Part shown: positions 1 to 7,945 of the stretch, in pieces
Numbering within the stretch: position 1 is the first letter of the stretch
Layout: each line of letters begins with the position of its first letter
Source of the DNA: JANQRV01 sp964533785
GTDB lineage: Bacteria; Bacteroidota; Bacteroidia; Chitinophagales; Saprospiraceae
Direction: 5' to 3'
Assembly (NCBI GenBank): GCA_964533785.1
Contig: CAZHNG010000036.1
Location: forward strand, 1 to 28,512
Length of the DNA stretch: 28,512 bases
The notes under the pieces: model-generated
Database searches by the model: none
What the model saw: the letters and a program-made list of their open reading frames with translations, nothing else
Told to the model about the DNA's origin: nothing
Program-made: the position numbers and the translations under genes

Positions 1-48
1 CGCCGGTTTTCAAGACCGGTGCAATAAACCAGGCTCTGCCACTCCTCC
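1..48 (-). tRNA. tRNA-Ser(UGA), 5' part only
   Basis: Read on the minus strand, the window edge holds the 5' portion of a tRNA: acceptor start GGAGGAG, the D region TGGCAGAGCCTGG, and an anticodon arm CCGGT-CTTGAAA-ACCGG whose anticodon is TGA. The long variable arm, T arm and acceptor 3' strand lie outside the window. Serine is assigned from the UGA anticodon and the class II-like D region. A Bacteroidota-type -7 element sits about 30 bp upstream. Confidence 0.88.
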
Positions 49-77
49 GTACCATAACCCTTTCAACTAATGGAACG

Positions 78-85
78 CAAATGTA
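78..85 (-). promoter_or_regulatory. -7 promoter element for tRNA-Ser
   Basis: On the minus strand this reads TACATTTG, an exact match to the Bacteroidota sigma-70 -7 consensus TAnnTTTG. It lies about 30 bp upstream of the tRNA-Ser 5' end. I see no convincing -33 element at the expected distance, so the call rests on the -7 match and its position. Confidence 0.55.
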
Positions 86-144
86 AAACATATTTTCAAA
101 AAATGAAACCCTTTCGCTGGAAAAAAATTCATCAGCTCGATTTT

Positions 145-2259
145 TTAGAAAATCCGTTTGCGCTTCAAGCGGATAGAGTTACCGATGACGACCACATCCG
201 AAAAGGCCATGAATAGCGCACCCCACATCGGATTCAGAAAGCCCATGGCGGCAATTGGAATAGCCACAATGTTGTACGCAAAAGCCCAAAACAGGTTTTG
301 CTTGATGGTCAGCAGGGTGTGCTTGCTGATGGCCACGGCTCGGATCAAGTGGCTGAGTTTGCCGTTGAGCAATACGATCTGAGCGGACTGAATAGCTACT
401 TTGGAGGCATCGCTCAGCGATACACCGATTGTTGCCCGGGCTAGAGCCGGAGCGTCATTGATGCCGTCGCCGATCATAGCTGTGGGGGTTTGGTCAGAGA
501 GTTCTTCGATGAGCGTCAATTTTTCTTCGGGCAACTGCTCGGCGTAAAACTTATCGATGCCAATCGCCTGAGCCGTCGCTGCCGTCTTGGCCTGCTTATC
601 ACCGCTGAGGATGATAGGCGTTTTATTTTCTTTTTTCAAAAAATCAACTGTTTCTGCTGCATCGCTTTTCAGCGTATCCTGAATGTCGATGGTCGCTAGT
701 AGTCGGTTGTTTTTTGTGAGATAAACGGCGTGTTTGGTAGCATCGGTCAGGTCTTTGGCAACTTTGTAGGAACCAATAGCGTACTGATTGCCGTGCTTAT
801 CTTTGGCGAAAACGCCGAGTCCTTTGCGTTCTTCTACCTCGGTGAATTTTGGCACATGATTGGTGTTTTCCAATTGCTTGACCAAAGATTTTGCAATCGG
901 GTGCGAGGAGTGTTGCTCCAGTGACCGGACGAGTGAGCGAATCTGCTCCTGATTGTCATCAAAATAGTGGATATCTTGAATACTGAAATCGCCAGTAGTG
1001 AGCGTCCCCGTTTTATCGAAAACGAAATTTTGCACCGAAGCAAAGGTCTCCAGCGTCTGTCCCCCTTTTACCAAAATACCATCTTTCGCCATGCGTCCCA
1101 CCCCTACCATCACGGCCGTCGGCGTGGCTAACCCCATGGCACAGGGGCAGGAAATCACCAGCACGGCAATGCTGTTCATCAGCGCATTTTGAAAAGAAAC
1201 GCCGAAGGTAAAGTGGCCGACCAGAAAGGTCAGCAGCGCAATAACTAGTACTACTGGAACAAAAATCGCCGAAATGCTGTCCGCCAGTTTTTGAATGTCG
1301 GGTTTGTCTTGTTGTGCCGTTTTTACCAGCTCAATCATTTTTTGCAGCACCGTATCATTGCCCGTGGCGGTTACCGTCATTTTCAAGTTGCCGCTCAGCA
1401 GGATGGAAGCCCCCACCAACTGATCGCCTTTTTCCTTTTGTATAGGGACGCTCTCACCGGTCAGCATGGCTTCGTCTACCGTACCTTCTCCTTGGCTTAC
1501 GATGCCGTCGGTGGGTATGGCATCACCTTCGTTGACTTGCAAAATGTCCCCTTTTTTAACTTCTTCCAGCGGCAGACTGACGATGGTACCCGAAGGCATA
1601 ACCCGATTGGCTTTTTTGGCTTCCAGTTTGCTCAAATCATTGATGGCCGTCGTCGTTTGGTCAACGGAGCGTTTTTCCAAGTAGTTTCCAACCAAGACAA
1701 GCGTGATGATGGTCGCCGCCGTTTCGTAAAAAATATAGTCAGGATTGCCCAAAATGCTCCCGGTCAGGCTGTAGCCAAAAGCAGCGGTGCTACCGATGAA
1801 AATCAGCACATCCATATTGGGAACGCCACCTTTGAGGGAACTTAGGGCACTGCGGCCAAAGTGCAAAAAGCCAATGATATAGACCGGCAAACAGATAGTA
1901 AACTGCATCCAGGAGTTTTCTAAAAACGGGAGAAGTGTGATGCCTACCATCATGAACAGGTGATGGAGCAGGAGTGGAGCGGTAAAAATTGCACTCACCA
2001 GTAGCTTTCGCTCTAGCGTCCACCAGGGTGCCTGATCACCGTCCTCTACCACGGAATAGCCCAGCTTGTGGATGCCTTTCTTGACCTCCTCGAGGGTAGC
2101 GGCACTACCGGCCTGATTGTAACGCACCTCTTTGGTTTGGAAATTGACATAGACCTCCTCCAGTCCTTTGCGTTCCAGGAAGCGGTTGAGGCTGGCTGCG
2201 CAATTATTGCAGGTCATGCCGTCCACTTTCAGTTCGATCATTTCTTTTTTTATTCCCAT
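145..2259 (-). CDS. Heavy-metal P1B-type ATPase, probable Cu(+) exporter (CopA-like)
   Basis: An inner-membrane pump of 704 residues that would export Cu(I) (or Ag(I)) using ATP. In order: one N-terminal heavy-metal-associated domain with GMTCNNC (14-20), membrane segments from about residue 85, the actuator motif LTGES (266-270), the CPC metal motif (371-373), the phosphorylation motif DKTGT (415-419), the HP pair of the nucleotide domain (453-454), the hinge GDGIND (597-602), and YN in the penultimate membrane helix (662-663). CPC plus YN fits the P1B-1 copper class. The last helix has MAFSD (684-688), where classical CopA proteins carry MxxSS. The frame is open 66 codons further upstream, but that stretch has no domain character, so I start at the ATG just before the metal-binding domain; an ATG at 2241 is an alternative. 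The gene is divergent from a lipoprotein gene. No CopY/CueR-like regulator is seen beside it. Confidence 0.93.
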   Translation of the reverse strand: MGIKKEMIELKVDGMTCNNCAASLNRFLERKGLEEVYVNFQTKEVRYNQAGSAATLEEVKKGIHKLGYSVVEDGDQAPWWTLERKLLVSAIFTAPLLLHHLFMMVGITLLPFLENSWMQFTICLPVYIIGFLHFGRSALSSLKGGVPNMDVLIFIGSTAAFGYSLTGSILGNPDYIFYETAATIITLVLVGNYLEKRSVDQTTTAINDLSKLEAKKANRVMPSGTIVSLPLEEVKKGDILQVNEGDAIPTDGIVSQGEGTVDEAMLTGESVPIQKEKGDQLVGASILLSGNLKMTVTATGNDTVLQKMIELVKTAQQDKPDIQKLADSISAIFVPVVLVIALLTFLVGHFTFGVSFQNALMNSIAVLVISCPCAMGLATPTAVMVGVGRMAKDGILVKGGQTLETFASVQNFVFDKTGTLTTGDFSIQDIHYFDDNQEQIRSLVRSLEQHSSHPIAKSLVKQLENTNHVPKFTEVEERKGLGVFAKDKHGNQYAIGSYKVAKDLTDATKHAVYLTKNNRLLATIDIQDTLKSDAAETVDFLKKENKTPIILSGDKQAKTAATAQAIGIDKFYAEQLPEEKLTLIEELSDQTPTAMIGDGINDAPALARATIGVSLSDASKVAIQSAQIVLLNGKLSHLIRAVAISKHTLLTIKQNLFWAFAYNIVAIPIAAMGFLNPMWGALFMAFSDVVVIGNSIRLKRKRIF

Positions 2260-2500
2260 ATCGTTCTTGTCGTCAATTATTTTATTATGGCAATACAAAG
2301 ACCTGACAGTTAAAATTTTAGACCCAAAAAAAGGGGTGTCCGGGCTTTGTTGTTGAAAAAATATACATTCGTGCAAACCGCTATCCACCTTTGGCTGTTG
2401 TAAACTACAAAATAAATTAATACAACTGCTTGGATTTAGATCACTTCTAAATAACAAGGCAAAAGCTATTTTCTTTCAATTTTCATAAAAAAAATTAAAA

Positions 2501-3322
2501 ATGAGAACACTTAGCTCCCTTCTTTTTATGCTAGCATTATTTTTAATGGCCTGCGGAGGTGACACTAGCGGCACGGAAACCGAAATGACCGACGACGAAG
2601 AAATGACGGATGAGATGTCCGATAATATGATTGCTTCCGGTGTTACGATTACTGATTTTCCAGAAACGAAGTCTTACCCTAACGCAGGTTTGTCAAGCAT
2701 GAGCTATAACGACGGTACATTTACCTTTAATCTCAATGACGACGAAGAGTATCAACTGCAAGTACAGACGCCCGATGCAGATCAGCTAATGTGTGCTAAT
2801 TCGGCCCAAGGACAGCACATTCACCTCATCGTGGATAATGAGCCGTACAAAGCGATCTACGAAACGTCCTACGAAATGGAAGTGGAAGATGGCGAGCATC
2901 ATACACTGGCTTTCTTGTCTCGCTCGTATCACCAAAGTCTGAAAAATCGGCAGGCCTTTTTGGTGAAAAAATTGACGGTAAGTGGCGGTAAAGCTACAGC
3001 TTCCAATCAAATTACGGAGCCGATGCTGTTTTACAGCCGACCAAAAGGTACTTACGTGGGTGATGACATCAATAATTTGTTGCTGGATTTCTATCCGGTG
3101 AATGTTAAATTGGGTGACGATTACAAGGTGAAAGTAGCCGTGAATGGCGAGGAAATTGCCACCTTGGATGAATGGAAATCCTACAAATTGGATGGTCTGG
3201 AGATGGGCGACAACCGTATTGAACTGACATTGGTAGATGCAGATGGCATGACCGTCGATGCACCCTACAATCCAGTAGAGCGGCTCATTACCCTGAAAGA
3301 GGATCCGGCACCTGAAATGTAA
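2501..3322 (+). CDS. Putative lipoprotein of unknown function
   Basis: A 273-residue protein with a lipoprotein signal peptide: MRT, a hydrophobic stretch, then the lipobox LMAC with Cys at residue 18, followed by an acidic Asp/Glu/Met-rich linker (about 23-45). It is therefore predicted to be a membrane-anchored periplasmic or surface protein. The middle contains GQHIHLIVDNEPYKA and EDGEHHTLAF, a His-bearing beta-rich segment that loosely resembles small Bacteroidota domains of the DUF4399 kind; I cannot confirm that family. The C-terminal third looks like a beta-sandwich. It is divergently transcribed from the copper-type ATPase with a shared intergenic region of about 240 bp. The Met and His content would allow a link to copper, but nothing proves it. 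A GC-rich hairpin with a T tract ends the gene. Confidence 0.8.
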   Translation: MRTLSSLLFMLALFLMACGGDTSGTETEMTDDEEMTDEMSDNMIASGVTITDFPETKSYPNAGLSSMSYNDGTFTFNLNDDEEYQLQVQTPDADQLMCANSAQGQHIHLIVDNEPYKAIYETSYEMEVEDGEHHTLAFLSRSYHQSLKNRQAFLVKKLTVSGGKATASNQITEPMLFYSRPKGTYVGDDINNLLLDFYPVNVKLGDDYKVKVAVNGEEIATLDEWKSYKLDGLEMGDNRIELTLVDADGMTVDAPYNPVERLITLKEDPAPEM

Positions 3323-3338
3323 AAATAAAATTTCCTAC

Positions 3339-3371
3339 TGGTCGTCGGCTTCGTCCGGCGGCCAATTTTTT
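3339..3371 (+). terminator. Intrinsic terminator after the lipoprotein gene
   Basis: TGGTCGTCGG pairs with CCGGCGGCCA (10 bp, two G-U pairs) around a CTTCGT loop, and is followed directly by ATTTTTT. It lies 17 bp past the stop codon of the upstream gene. Confidence 0.75.
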
Positions 3372-3383
3372 AGTTGAGAAAAG

Positions 3384-3414
3384 TTTCGTGGAAATCGGAA
3401 CTTTTTTATATTTG
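3384..3414 (+). promoter_or_regulatory. Promoter of tRNA-His
   Basis: TATATTTG at 3407-3414 matches the Bacteroidota -7 consensus TAnnTTTG exactly. A TTTCG at 3384-3388, 18 bp upstream, is a plausible -33 element (consensus TTTG). The tRNA 5' end lies about 53 bp downstream of the -7 element. Confidence 0.65.
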
Positions 3415-3466
3415 CACCGCTTTATAAAAAAGGAGTTGGAAAATTCCTTTGCAATAAGTTGGTAAT

Positions 3467-3541
3467 GGTGATTGTAGCTCAGCAGGTTAGAGCGCTGGAT
3501 TGTGGTTCCAGAGGTCGCCGGTTCAAATCCGGTCAGTCACC
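3467..3541 (+). tRNA. tRNA-His(GUG)
   Basis: A complete cloverleaf: acceptor GTGATTG/CAGTCAC with the extra 5' G (-1) opposite C73 that is typical of tRNA-His; D arm GCTC/GAGC; anticodon stem CTGGA/TCCAG with loop TTGTGGT, so the anticodon is GTG; T arm GCCGG-TTCAAAT-CCGGT. No CCA end is encoded (CAG follows the discriminator base). Confidence 0.96.
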
Positions 3542-3568
3542 CAGGGTATTTGTATTCAAATAATGAAG

Positions 3569-3612
3569 AAGACTCGTGTGCAAAACGGTTTGTAGCACGA
3601 GTCTTTTGTTTT
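3569..3612 (+). terminator. Intrinsic terminator after tRNA-His
   Basis: AAGACTCGTG (3569-3578) pairs perfectly with CACGAGTCTT (3596-3605); an inner CAAA/TTTG can extend the fold. TTGTTTT follows. It starts 28 bp after the tRNA and ends just before the next gene, insulating the two. Confidence 0.8.
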
Positions 3613-3630
3613 ACACCTAATTACGATTTT

Positions 3631-4047
3631 ATGCGTACATCCCTACTATTTGTCTCTTTGCTCTTACTAGCCTGTGGTACCGAAAATGCCAGTACTGCAG
3701 CTACCACCGAAAGGATTGATCTCGTCTGCGAAAATCAGGAGGTAGATAATATCCCTGCTGCTGCCGTATATTTCCTGGCCGGTGACAGCAAAGTGAAAAT
3801 CGCATCCATTACCGTTTGTGAAACTATCGAGCCGGAACAGTACGCCGAGTACGACATCCCCGCCGAAGCACTAGCCGCCGTTGGAGGCTGGTACGCCGGA
3901 GCGGGTGATTACCTGTACGCTGTGCAAGAAGGCGAGGCCGTACTGGTCTATCAAGGTATGCAGGATGAAATGCAGCAAGAACCGGGCTTTGGCTATGCAC
4001 CAATCGCCAGTTATACTAATGGTGAGGTGGCGTTGATGCTGCAATAG
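3631..4047 (+). CDS. Small putative lipoprotein
   Basis: A 138-residue protein with a short lipoprotein signal peptide: MRTSLLFV, then LLLLAC with Cys at residue 12. The mature part is acidic, with no motif I recognise; Cys residues recur at VCENQEV and TVCETIE and could form a disulfide. The open frame extends back into the tRNA-His gene and the terminator, so the ATG at 3631, directly before the signal peptide, is chosen as start. Its 3' end is convergent with the next gene, 33 bp apart. Function unknown; it is probably an envelope lipoprotein. Confidence 0.75.
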   Translation: MRTSLLFVSLLLLACGTENASTAATTERIDLVCENQEVDNIPAAAVYFLAGDSKVKIASITVCETIEPEQYAEYDIPAEALAAVGGWYAGAGDYLYAVQEGEAVLVYQGMQDEMQQEPGFGYAPIASYTNGEVALMLQ

Positions 4048-4080
4048 ACACAGACAATTTAATAATCAACAATTACCCCG

Positions 4081-4623
4081 CTACCAGTTTCTCCAAAACT
4101 TCCAGTCGTCGTCGTTTTTCTTTCTTTTCCGTTTCCGTTTACGCTTGTTTTTTTTGTTAAAAAGCTCCCGCTTGTTGATGACGTAACGGATGGAGACGGC
4201 CGTTTCCGCATAGACCGTACGTTCCCCCCCCATGAGGTTGATGGCCGGTTTAAAATCCCAGGAGACATTGATACGACCCAGTGAAGCTTCTGCTCCTCCG
4301 ATGAGCGTCAATCCGAAGGGGTCCTCGTAGCCGACTTCCTCATTTTGGGCGACCCAGCCCTTGTGCAAACCACCACCATAGTAAATATTGACATTGCGGA
4401 TGATAATGGGATTGTGCTTTTCGGCCAGCACGGTGATGGTCGTTTCGTCCCGTCGATTATTATGTTGCAAAATACCTTCAAGCGTTACCTTCTTGGCGAT
4501 ACGTTGCTGGAAAGTCAGCCCCCACTCTGTACCCAGGCGGATACCCAGGGCAGAATCGTACGATTGAGCAAATACTAGAGCTGTTGTGCAGAGAAAGCTG
4601 AAAGTTAGCGTTATTTTTTTCAT
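4081..4623 (-). CDS. Secreted, outer-membrane-type beta protein of unknown function
   Basis: A 180-residue protein with a Sec signal peptide (MKKITLTFSFLCTTALVFAQ, cleavage after AQ at about 20). The body alternates hydrophobic and polar residues with many Gly and aromatic residues (GIRLGTEWGLTFQQ, IYYGGGLHKGWV, LTLIGGAEASLGRINVSWDF), as in small outer membrane beta-barrels. The last 30 residues are different: a Lys/Arg run, then Asp-Asp-Asp and the aromatic end WKFWRNW. The open frame runs 64 codons further upstream, but the ATG at 4623 before the signal peptide is the better start. Function unknown. Confidence 0.72.
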   Translation of the reverse strand: MKKITLTFSFLCTTALVFAQSYDSALGIRLGTEWGLTFQQRIAKKVTLEGILQHNNRRDETTITVLAEKHNPIIIRNVNIYYGGGLHKGWVAQNEEVGYEDPFGLTLIGGAEASLGRINVSWDFKPAINLMGGERTVYAETAVSIRYVINKRELFNKKNKRKRKRKRKKNDDDWKFWRNW

Positions 4624-4948
4624 CTTTGCGCAGAATTTGAAGAGCATTCGATGTTCAGCGCATGTCAGGATTTTAATTATTTGCCTGCAAATGGCAGCTT
4701 TCGGCTTATATTTCGTTGGAAAACGGGTCATCCGGTCTGAGGCGAATTCCCCTTTTTCCGACTTATTTAAACCAAAACCTGCACATTTTCGACTGAAATA
4801 CCAAATTCTTAGCATGCACTTAGTTTTTAAAAAGGATGGGTAATCAGCCCGAAATACATATACATTTTTATAAAAACTTCATCGCTTGCCCAAAACGTCT
4901 GTCCGACCTGGACTCTTAACACAAGTATAACGTAGAAAAAAAATTAGC

Positions 4949-5764
4949 GTGCAGCGTATAGCCATTATCTTACGATACCTTCGATATTACTTTTCGGCTC
5001 AAAGCCGCCACCAGGTTCGCTCGCCCTTTGTGCAGCAATTTGCCGCCAGGGTACTAGATGATCGCCGTCAGTACTATGCTTTTTCAGATATTGAAGTCTT
5101 GCGCAAACTCCTACTGCGAGATAGTTCGGACATCAAAGTGACCGACTACGGCGCCGGTTCGCAGGTGGATGCCCACAAAACTCGTAAAATCAAGAGCATC
5201 ACCCGTTATTCAGCTACTTCGCCCTTCTTTTGTCAGGTTCTCTTTCGCCTGATCAATTTGTACAAACCGGAGACGCTTCTGGAACTCGGCACTTCCATGG
5301 GCATTTCAACCATGTACCAGCAGGCTGCCGCTCAAAACGCTCGTGTTGTCACCATCGAGGGCTGTCCGCATATCGCTAAGATGGCACAGCAAAATTTCCG
5401 GCGACTACAGGTCGAAAACGAGATCGAACTGGTGAATGGTCGTTTTAATGAAGTATTACCCGAGGTGCTGGCGCAATTCAAACAGCTTGATTACGTTTTT
5501 ATTGATGGCAATCATCGGGAAAAGCCTACGCTGGATTATTTCGAGCAGTGTCTGGAACACGTACACGAAGGCAGTGTCTTTGTGTTTGATGACATTCACT
5601 GGTCTGCCGAGATGGAAGCCGCCTGGACAAAGATCAAAGCACACCCGGCCGTTACCCTGTCCATCGATTTGTTCTTTTGTGGTGTGGTTTTTTTTCGCAA
5701 AGAACAACCCAAGGCGCATTACACACTCACTCCCTACCGCTGGAAGCCCTGGGCGAGGTGGTGA
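4949..5764 (+). CDS. Class I SAM-dependent methyltransferase (O-methyltransferase-like)
   Basis: A 271-residue cytosolic enzyme expected to transfer a methyl group from S-adenosylmethionine; the acceptor is unknown. The Rossmann fold is visible: motif I LLELGTSMGISTMYQ (about residues 109-123), an acidic strand end VVTIEGCPHIAKMA (motif II region), LDYVFIDGNHREKPTLDYF (motif IV, with the metal/substrate-region Asp found in O-methyltransferases), and VFVFDDIHWS. This pattern fits the Methyltransf_24 group. No ATG fits the N-terminus, so the start is the GTG at 4949. It is divergent from the preceding beta protein. No pathway genes adjoin it. Confidence 0.85.
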   Translation: MQRIAIILRYLRYYFSAQSRHQVRSPFVQQFAARVLDDRRQYYAFSDIEVLRKLLLRDSSDIKVTDYGAGSQVDAHKTRKIKSITRYSATSPFFCQVLFRLINLYKPETLLELGTSMGISTMYQQAAAQNARVVTIEGCPHIAKMAQQNFRRLQVENEIELVNGRFNEVLPEVLAQFKQLDYVFIDGNHREKPTLDYFEQCLEHVHEGSVFVFDDIHWSAEMEAAWTKIKAHPAVTLSIDLFFCGVVFFRKEQPKAHYTLTPYRWKPWARW

Positions 5765-5786
5765 GTGGAGTTGTTTTGAACATTGA

Positions 5787-5830
5787 GCAAGTCGGAGACT
5801 TGCAGACGGGCCGCATCGCATCTGAAGATG
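5787..5830 (+). repeat. Pair of short intergenic hairpins (REP-like)
   Basis: GCAAGTC-GGA-GACTTGC (5787-5803) is a perfect 7-bp stem with a 3-nt loop; CATC-TGAA-GATG (5819-5830) follows. There is no T tract, so these look more like a small intergenic repeat than a terminator. They lie just after the methyltransferase stop. The rest of the 250-bp gap holds only the promoter noted separately. Confidence 0.45.
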
Positions 5831-5959
5831 CTGGCGAGCAGTATTACTATAAACGTACTACTTGATGTTTCATACTTTATACTAAGGTGCGGTACACCAA
5901 CTGCCGCCCCTTTGACAAAAACTTTCGTAGGGTCATTAGCTACAAATTTGAATTTTCAC

Positions 5960-5967
5960 TATTTTTG
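5960..5967 (+). promoter_or_regulatory. -7 promoter element for the subtilisin gene
   Basis: TATTTTTG matches TAnnTTTG exactly and lies 50 bp upstream of the ATG at 6017. No clear -33 element is seen at the usual spacing. Confidence 0.5.
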
Positions 5968-6016
5968 CATAAAACATCTCATCTAGTGATTCCAACGATC
6001 GAAAAATTATAATCTC

Positions 6017-7630
6017 ATGTTACGATTCCCATCTTTTATTTTTGTCAGCTTGTTTTTTACCGTTTTTGCGAAAGCGACTACTGTACCCGCTGTGGAAGTA
6101 CTGGTGCGCTTGCAGGACGATGTCACTGTAGAACAGTTTACCAAAACGATGAGTGCGGCCGGCGAGCCACTGCTCTATCTCGAATACGAAAAGGAGGTGA
6201 TGTTGGCTTTAAACTTGCACCTCTTTTCTTTCCTGCCTACGCTGGCGGAAACTTCGGAGATGCTGGAAAAGCTGAAAACGCATGAACTTACAGCAGAAGC
6301 TTTTCTGAATGAGAAAGTGGAAAGCCGAAACGAAACGCCCAACGATCCTGACTTCGACTTGCAGTGGGATATGCGGGTCATTGATGCCCCACGAGTCTGG
6401 GATGTGACGACGGGCGGGGTGACGGCTTTGGGCGATACTATCGTGGTAGCGATGGTGGATGAAGGTTTCGATGTGACCCATGAGGATTTGGTGGATAATT
6501 TGTGGCGCAACCCCGGAGAAATTGCCGGCGATGGTATCGATAATGACAATAATGGTTATGTGGATGATATTTATGGTTGGAACCACATCGACAATTCGGG
6601 CACTTTTGTGCCAAACTTCCACGGACAAAGCGTATCGGGCATCGTAGGAGCGCAGGGCAATAATCTGAAGGGGGTAACAGGTGTAAACTGGGACGTGCAA
6701 ATGATGCTCTTTCAGTTCAATCGGGTGTCGCATATCTTTGAAGCCTACGAATATGTAGTACAACAACGCCGCCTGTACAACGCAACGAACGGACAACAGG
6801 GTGCCTTCATCGTAGCCTCCAATGCTTCCTGGGGGTTGGTACAGCCACAGTTCTGTGAGGCGGGCTCGAGCTGGGATGATTTGTTTGAAATGCTGGGGGA
6901 GGAAGGCATCCTTACCGCCGGAGCAACAACGAATAATAGCCTGAATATCGACGAAGTGGGCGATACACCAAGCGGTTGCCCGACGGATTTTATGATTGCC
7001 GTGACGGAAACCACGCAGGATGATATTTGGAAAAATAACCGGGGCTACGGGCAAGTCGGTGTGGACATTGGTGCGCCGGGCGGCGGCTCCTACACCGTGC
7101 ATCTGAACGATGGTTACAGCGAGTTCAATAGTAATTCGGCGGCGACTCCGCACGTGACCGGAGCGATTGCCTTGTTATACAGCTTGCCGTGCGAGGAGTT
7201 GGCACGAGCAGCAGTGGAAGACCCCAAGGCTACGGCTCTGCTGATGCGACAGGCGATTTTGAATGGCGTGGATCCGCTGGAAAGTCTGGCCGCACGTACT
7301 TCAACGGGCGGTCGCTTGAATGTATTCAACAGTATGGTGCAGTTACAATCGTTTTGTGATGTGCAGACGGGCGATTTGGATTTGATGCGGGTTTACCCCA
7401 ATCCGGTACGGGGCGAGTTGACGTTTACGTACGAAACGCCGGACTTTGAGGAGTACGAAGTGCGCATTTTTAATGTGCTGGGGCACTTGGTGTATTTAGA
7501 ACGCTTTGAACCACAGCGGTTTGGCGAAAAATTGAAAACCGTAGATGTTACCAATTTAGCTTCCGGGATATATTTTTTGACCGTTTTTCGAGGAAATGAC
7601 TTCGTACAGGAATCTTTTTCTGTACATTAG
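6017..7630 (+). CDS. Secreted S8 (subtilisin-family) serine protease with T9SS type A sorting domain
   Basis: A 537-residue exported protease. It has a hydrophobic signal peptide (about 1-20), a propeptide-like region (about 25-105), then the S8 catalytic domain. Catalytic residues: Asp148 in VVAMVDEGFDVTHEDL, His202 in FHGQSVSGIVGA, and Ser374 in NSNSAATPHVTG; Asn269 in SNASWG is the expected oxyanion residue. The usual GTSMATPH reads SNSAATPH here, with the nucleophile kept. An acidic stretch DGIDNDNNGYVDD (172-184) is a likely calcium-binding insertion. The C-terminus (about 455-537) is a type IX secretion sorting domain: VYPNP, then LASGIYFLTV. The enzyme is therefore probably exported by T9SS and either surface-attached or released. 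It stands alone with its own promoter. Confidence 0.93.
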   Translation: MLRFPSFIFVSLFFTVFAKATTVPAVEVLVRLQDDVTVEQFTKTMSAAGEPLLYLEYEKEVMLALNLHLFSFLPTLAETSEMLEKLKTHELTAEAFLNEKVESRNETPNDPDFDLQWDMRVIDAPRVWDVTTGGVTALGDTIVVAMVDEGFDVTHEDLVDNLWRNPGEIAGDGIDNDNNGYVDDIYGWNHIDNSGTFVPNFHGQSVSGIVGAQGNNLKGVTGVNWDVQMMLFQFNRVSHIFEAYEYVVQQRRLYNATNGQQGAFIVASNASWGLVQPQFCEAGSSWDDLFEMLGEEGILTAGATTNNSLNIDEVGDTPSGCPTDFMIAVTETTQDDIWKNNRGYGQVGVDIGAPGGGSYTVHLNDGYSEFNSNSAATPHVTGAIALLYSLPCEELARAAVEDPKATALLMRQAILNGVDPLESLAARTSTGGRLNVFNSMVQLQSFCDVQTGDLDLMRVYPNPVRGELTFTYETPDFEEYEVRIFNVLGHLVYLERFEPQRFGEKLKTVDVTNLASGIYFLTVFRGNDFVQESFSVH

Positions 7631-7660
7631 TGTTAAAATTAATGATTCCGGGTAAGTATT

Positions 7661-7769
7661 GGTCAAAAAATAAATTGCCTGAGTGCTTTTGAAATAGAGC
7701 TAGCTTTTCAGCCCTTTCAGTGCTTCTAATCGTCACTCTATTTCAAAAGCGGCAATTTATTTTTTAACC
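7661..7769. repeat. Long bulged inverted repeat (two-part stem)
   Basis: Outer arms of 19 nt (7661-7679 and 7751-7769) pair with one mismatch; inner arms of 15 nt (7685-7699 and 7736-7750) pair perfectly. On the left the two stem parts are separated by 5 nt (TGAGT), with none on the right, giving a one-sided bulge. The loop is 36 nt (7700-7735). It lies 30 bp after the subtilisin stop. The right outer arm is T-rich (TTTATTTTTT), so as RNA it might stop transcription, but the size suggests a small mobile or structural repeat. Confidence 0.8.
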
Positions 7770-7831
7770 GTTCCTAAGCGGATTTCTTTTATTTTTTTTG
7801 ATCAAAATTTTCATTGCTGAGATAGATGTTC

Positions 7832-7839
7832 TATCTTTG
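7832..7839 (+). promoter_or_regulatory. -7 promoter element for the tRNA-Arg / rpmB region
   Basis: TATCTTTG matches TAnnTTTG exactly, 33 bp upstream of tRNA-Arg. With no obvious terminator between the tRNA and rpmB, this promoter could serve both. Confidence 0.6.
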
Positions 7840-7871
7840 CATTCGCCTGTGAAAAGGGCAGATAAAAACAA

Positions 7872-7945
7872 GGTTCCGTAGCTCAACTGGATAGAGCACC
7901 TGACTACGGATCAGGAGGTTTAAGGTTCGAATCCTTACGGAGTCA
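7872..7945 (+). tRNA. tRNA-Arg(ACG)
   Basis: A complete 74-nt tRNA: acceptor GGTTCCG/CGGAGTC (two G-U pairs), D arm GCTC/GAGC, anticodon stem CCTGA/TCAGG with loop CTACGGA (anticodon ACG), T arm TAAGG-TTCGAAT-CCTTA, discriminator A. No CCA is encoded. Its 3' half is repeated twice immediately downstream. Confidence 0.95.

Noticed and set aside
1291..1845. 184-codon plus-strand open frame inside the copper ATPase gene
   Set aside because: Shadow frame opposite a well-conserved P-type ATPase; no recognisable domain.
2260..2457. N-terminal extension of the copper ATPase by 66 residues
   Set aside because: No membrane, metal-binding or signal character, and it covers the probable regulatory region; the ATG at 2259 directly precedes the metal-binding domain.
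3502..3630. N-terminal extension of the small lipoprotein into the tRNA-His gene
   Set aside because: It would translate tRNA and terminator sequence; the lipoprotein signal begins at 3631.
6209..7153. 314-codon minus-strand open frame inside the subtilisin gene
   Set aside because: The plus strand encodes an intact S8 triad; the reverse product is His/Ile-rich without family character.
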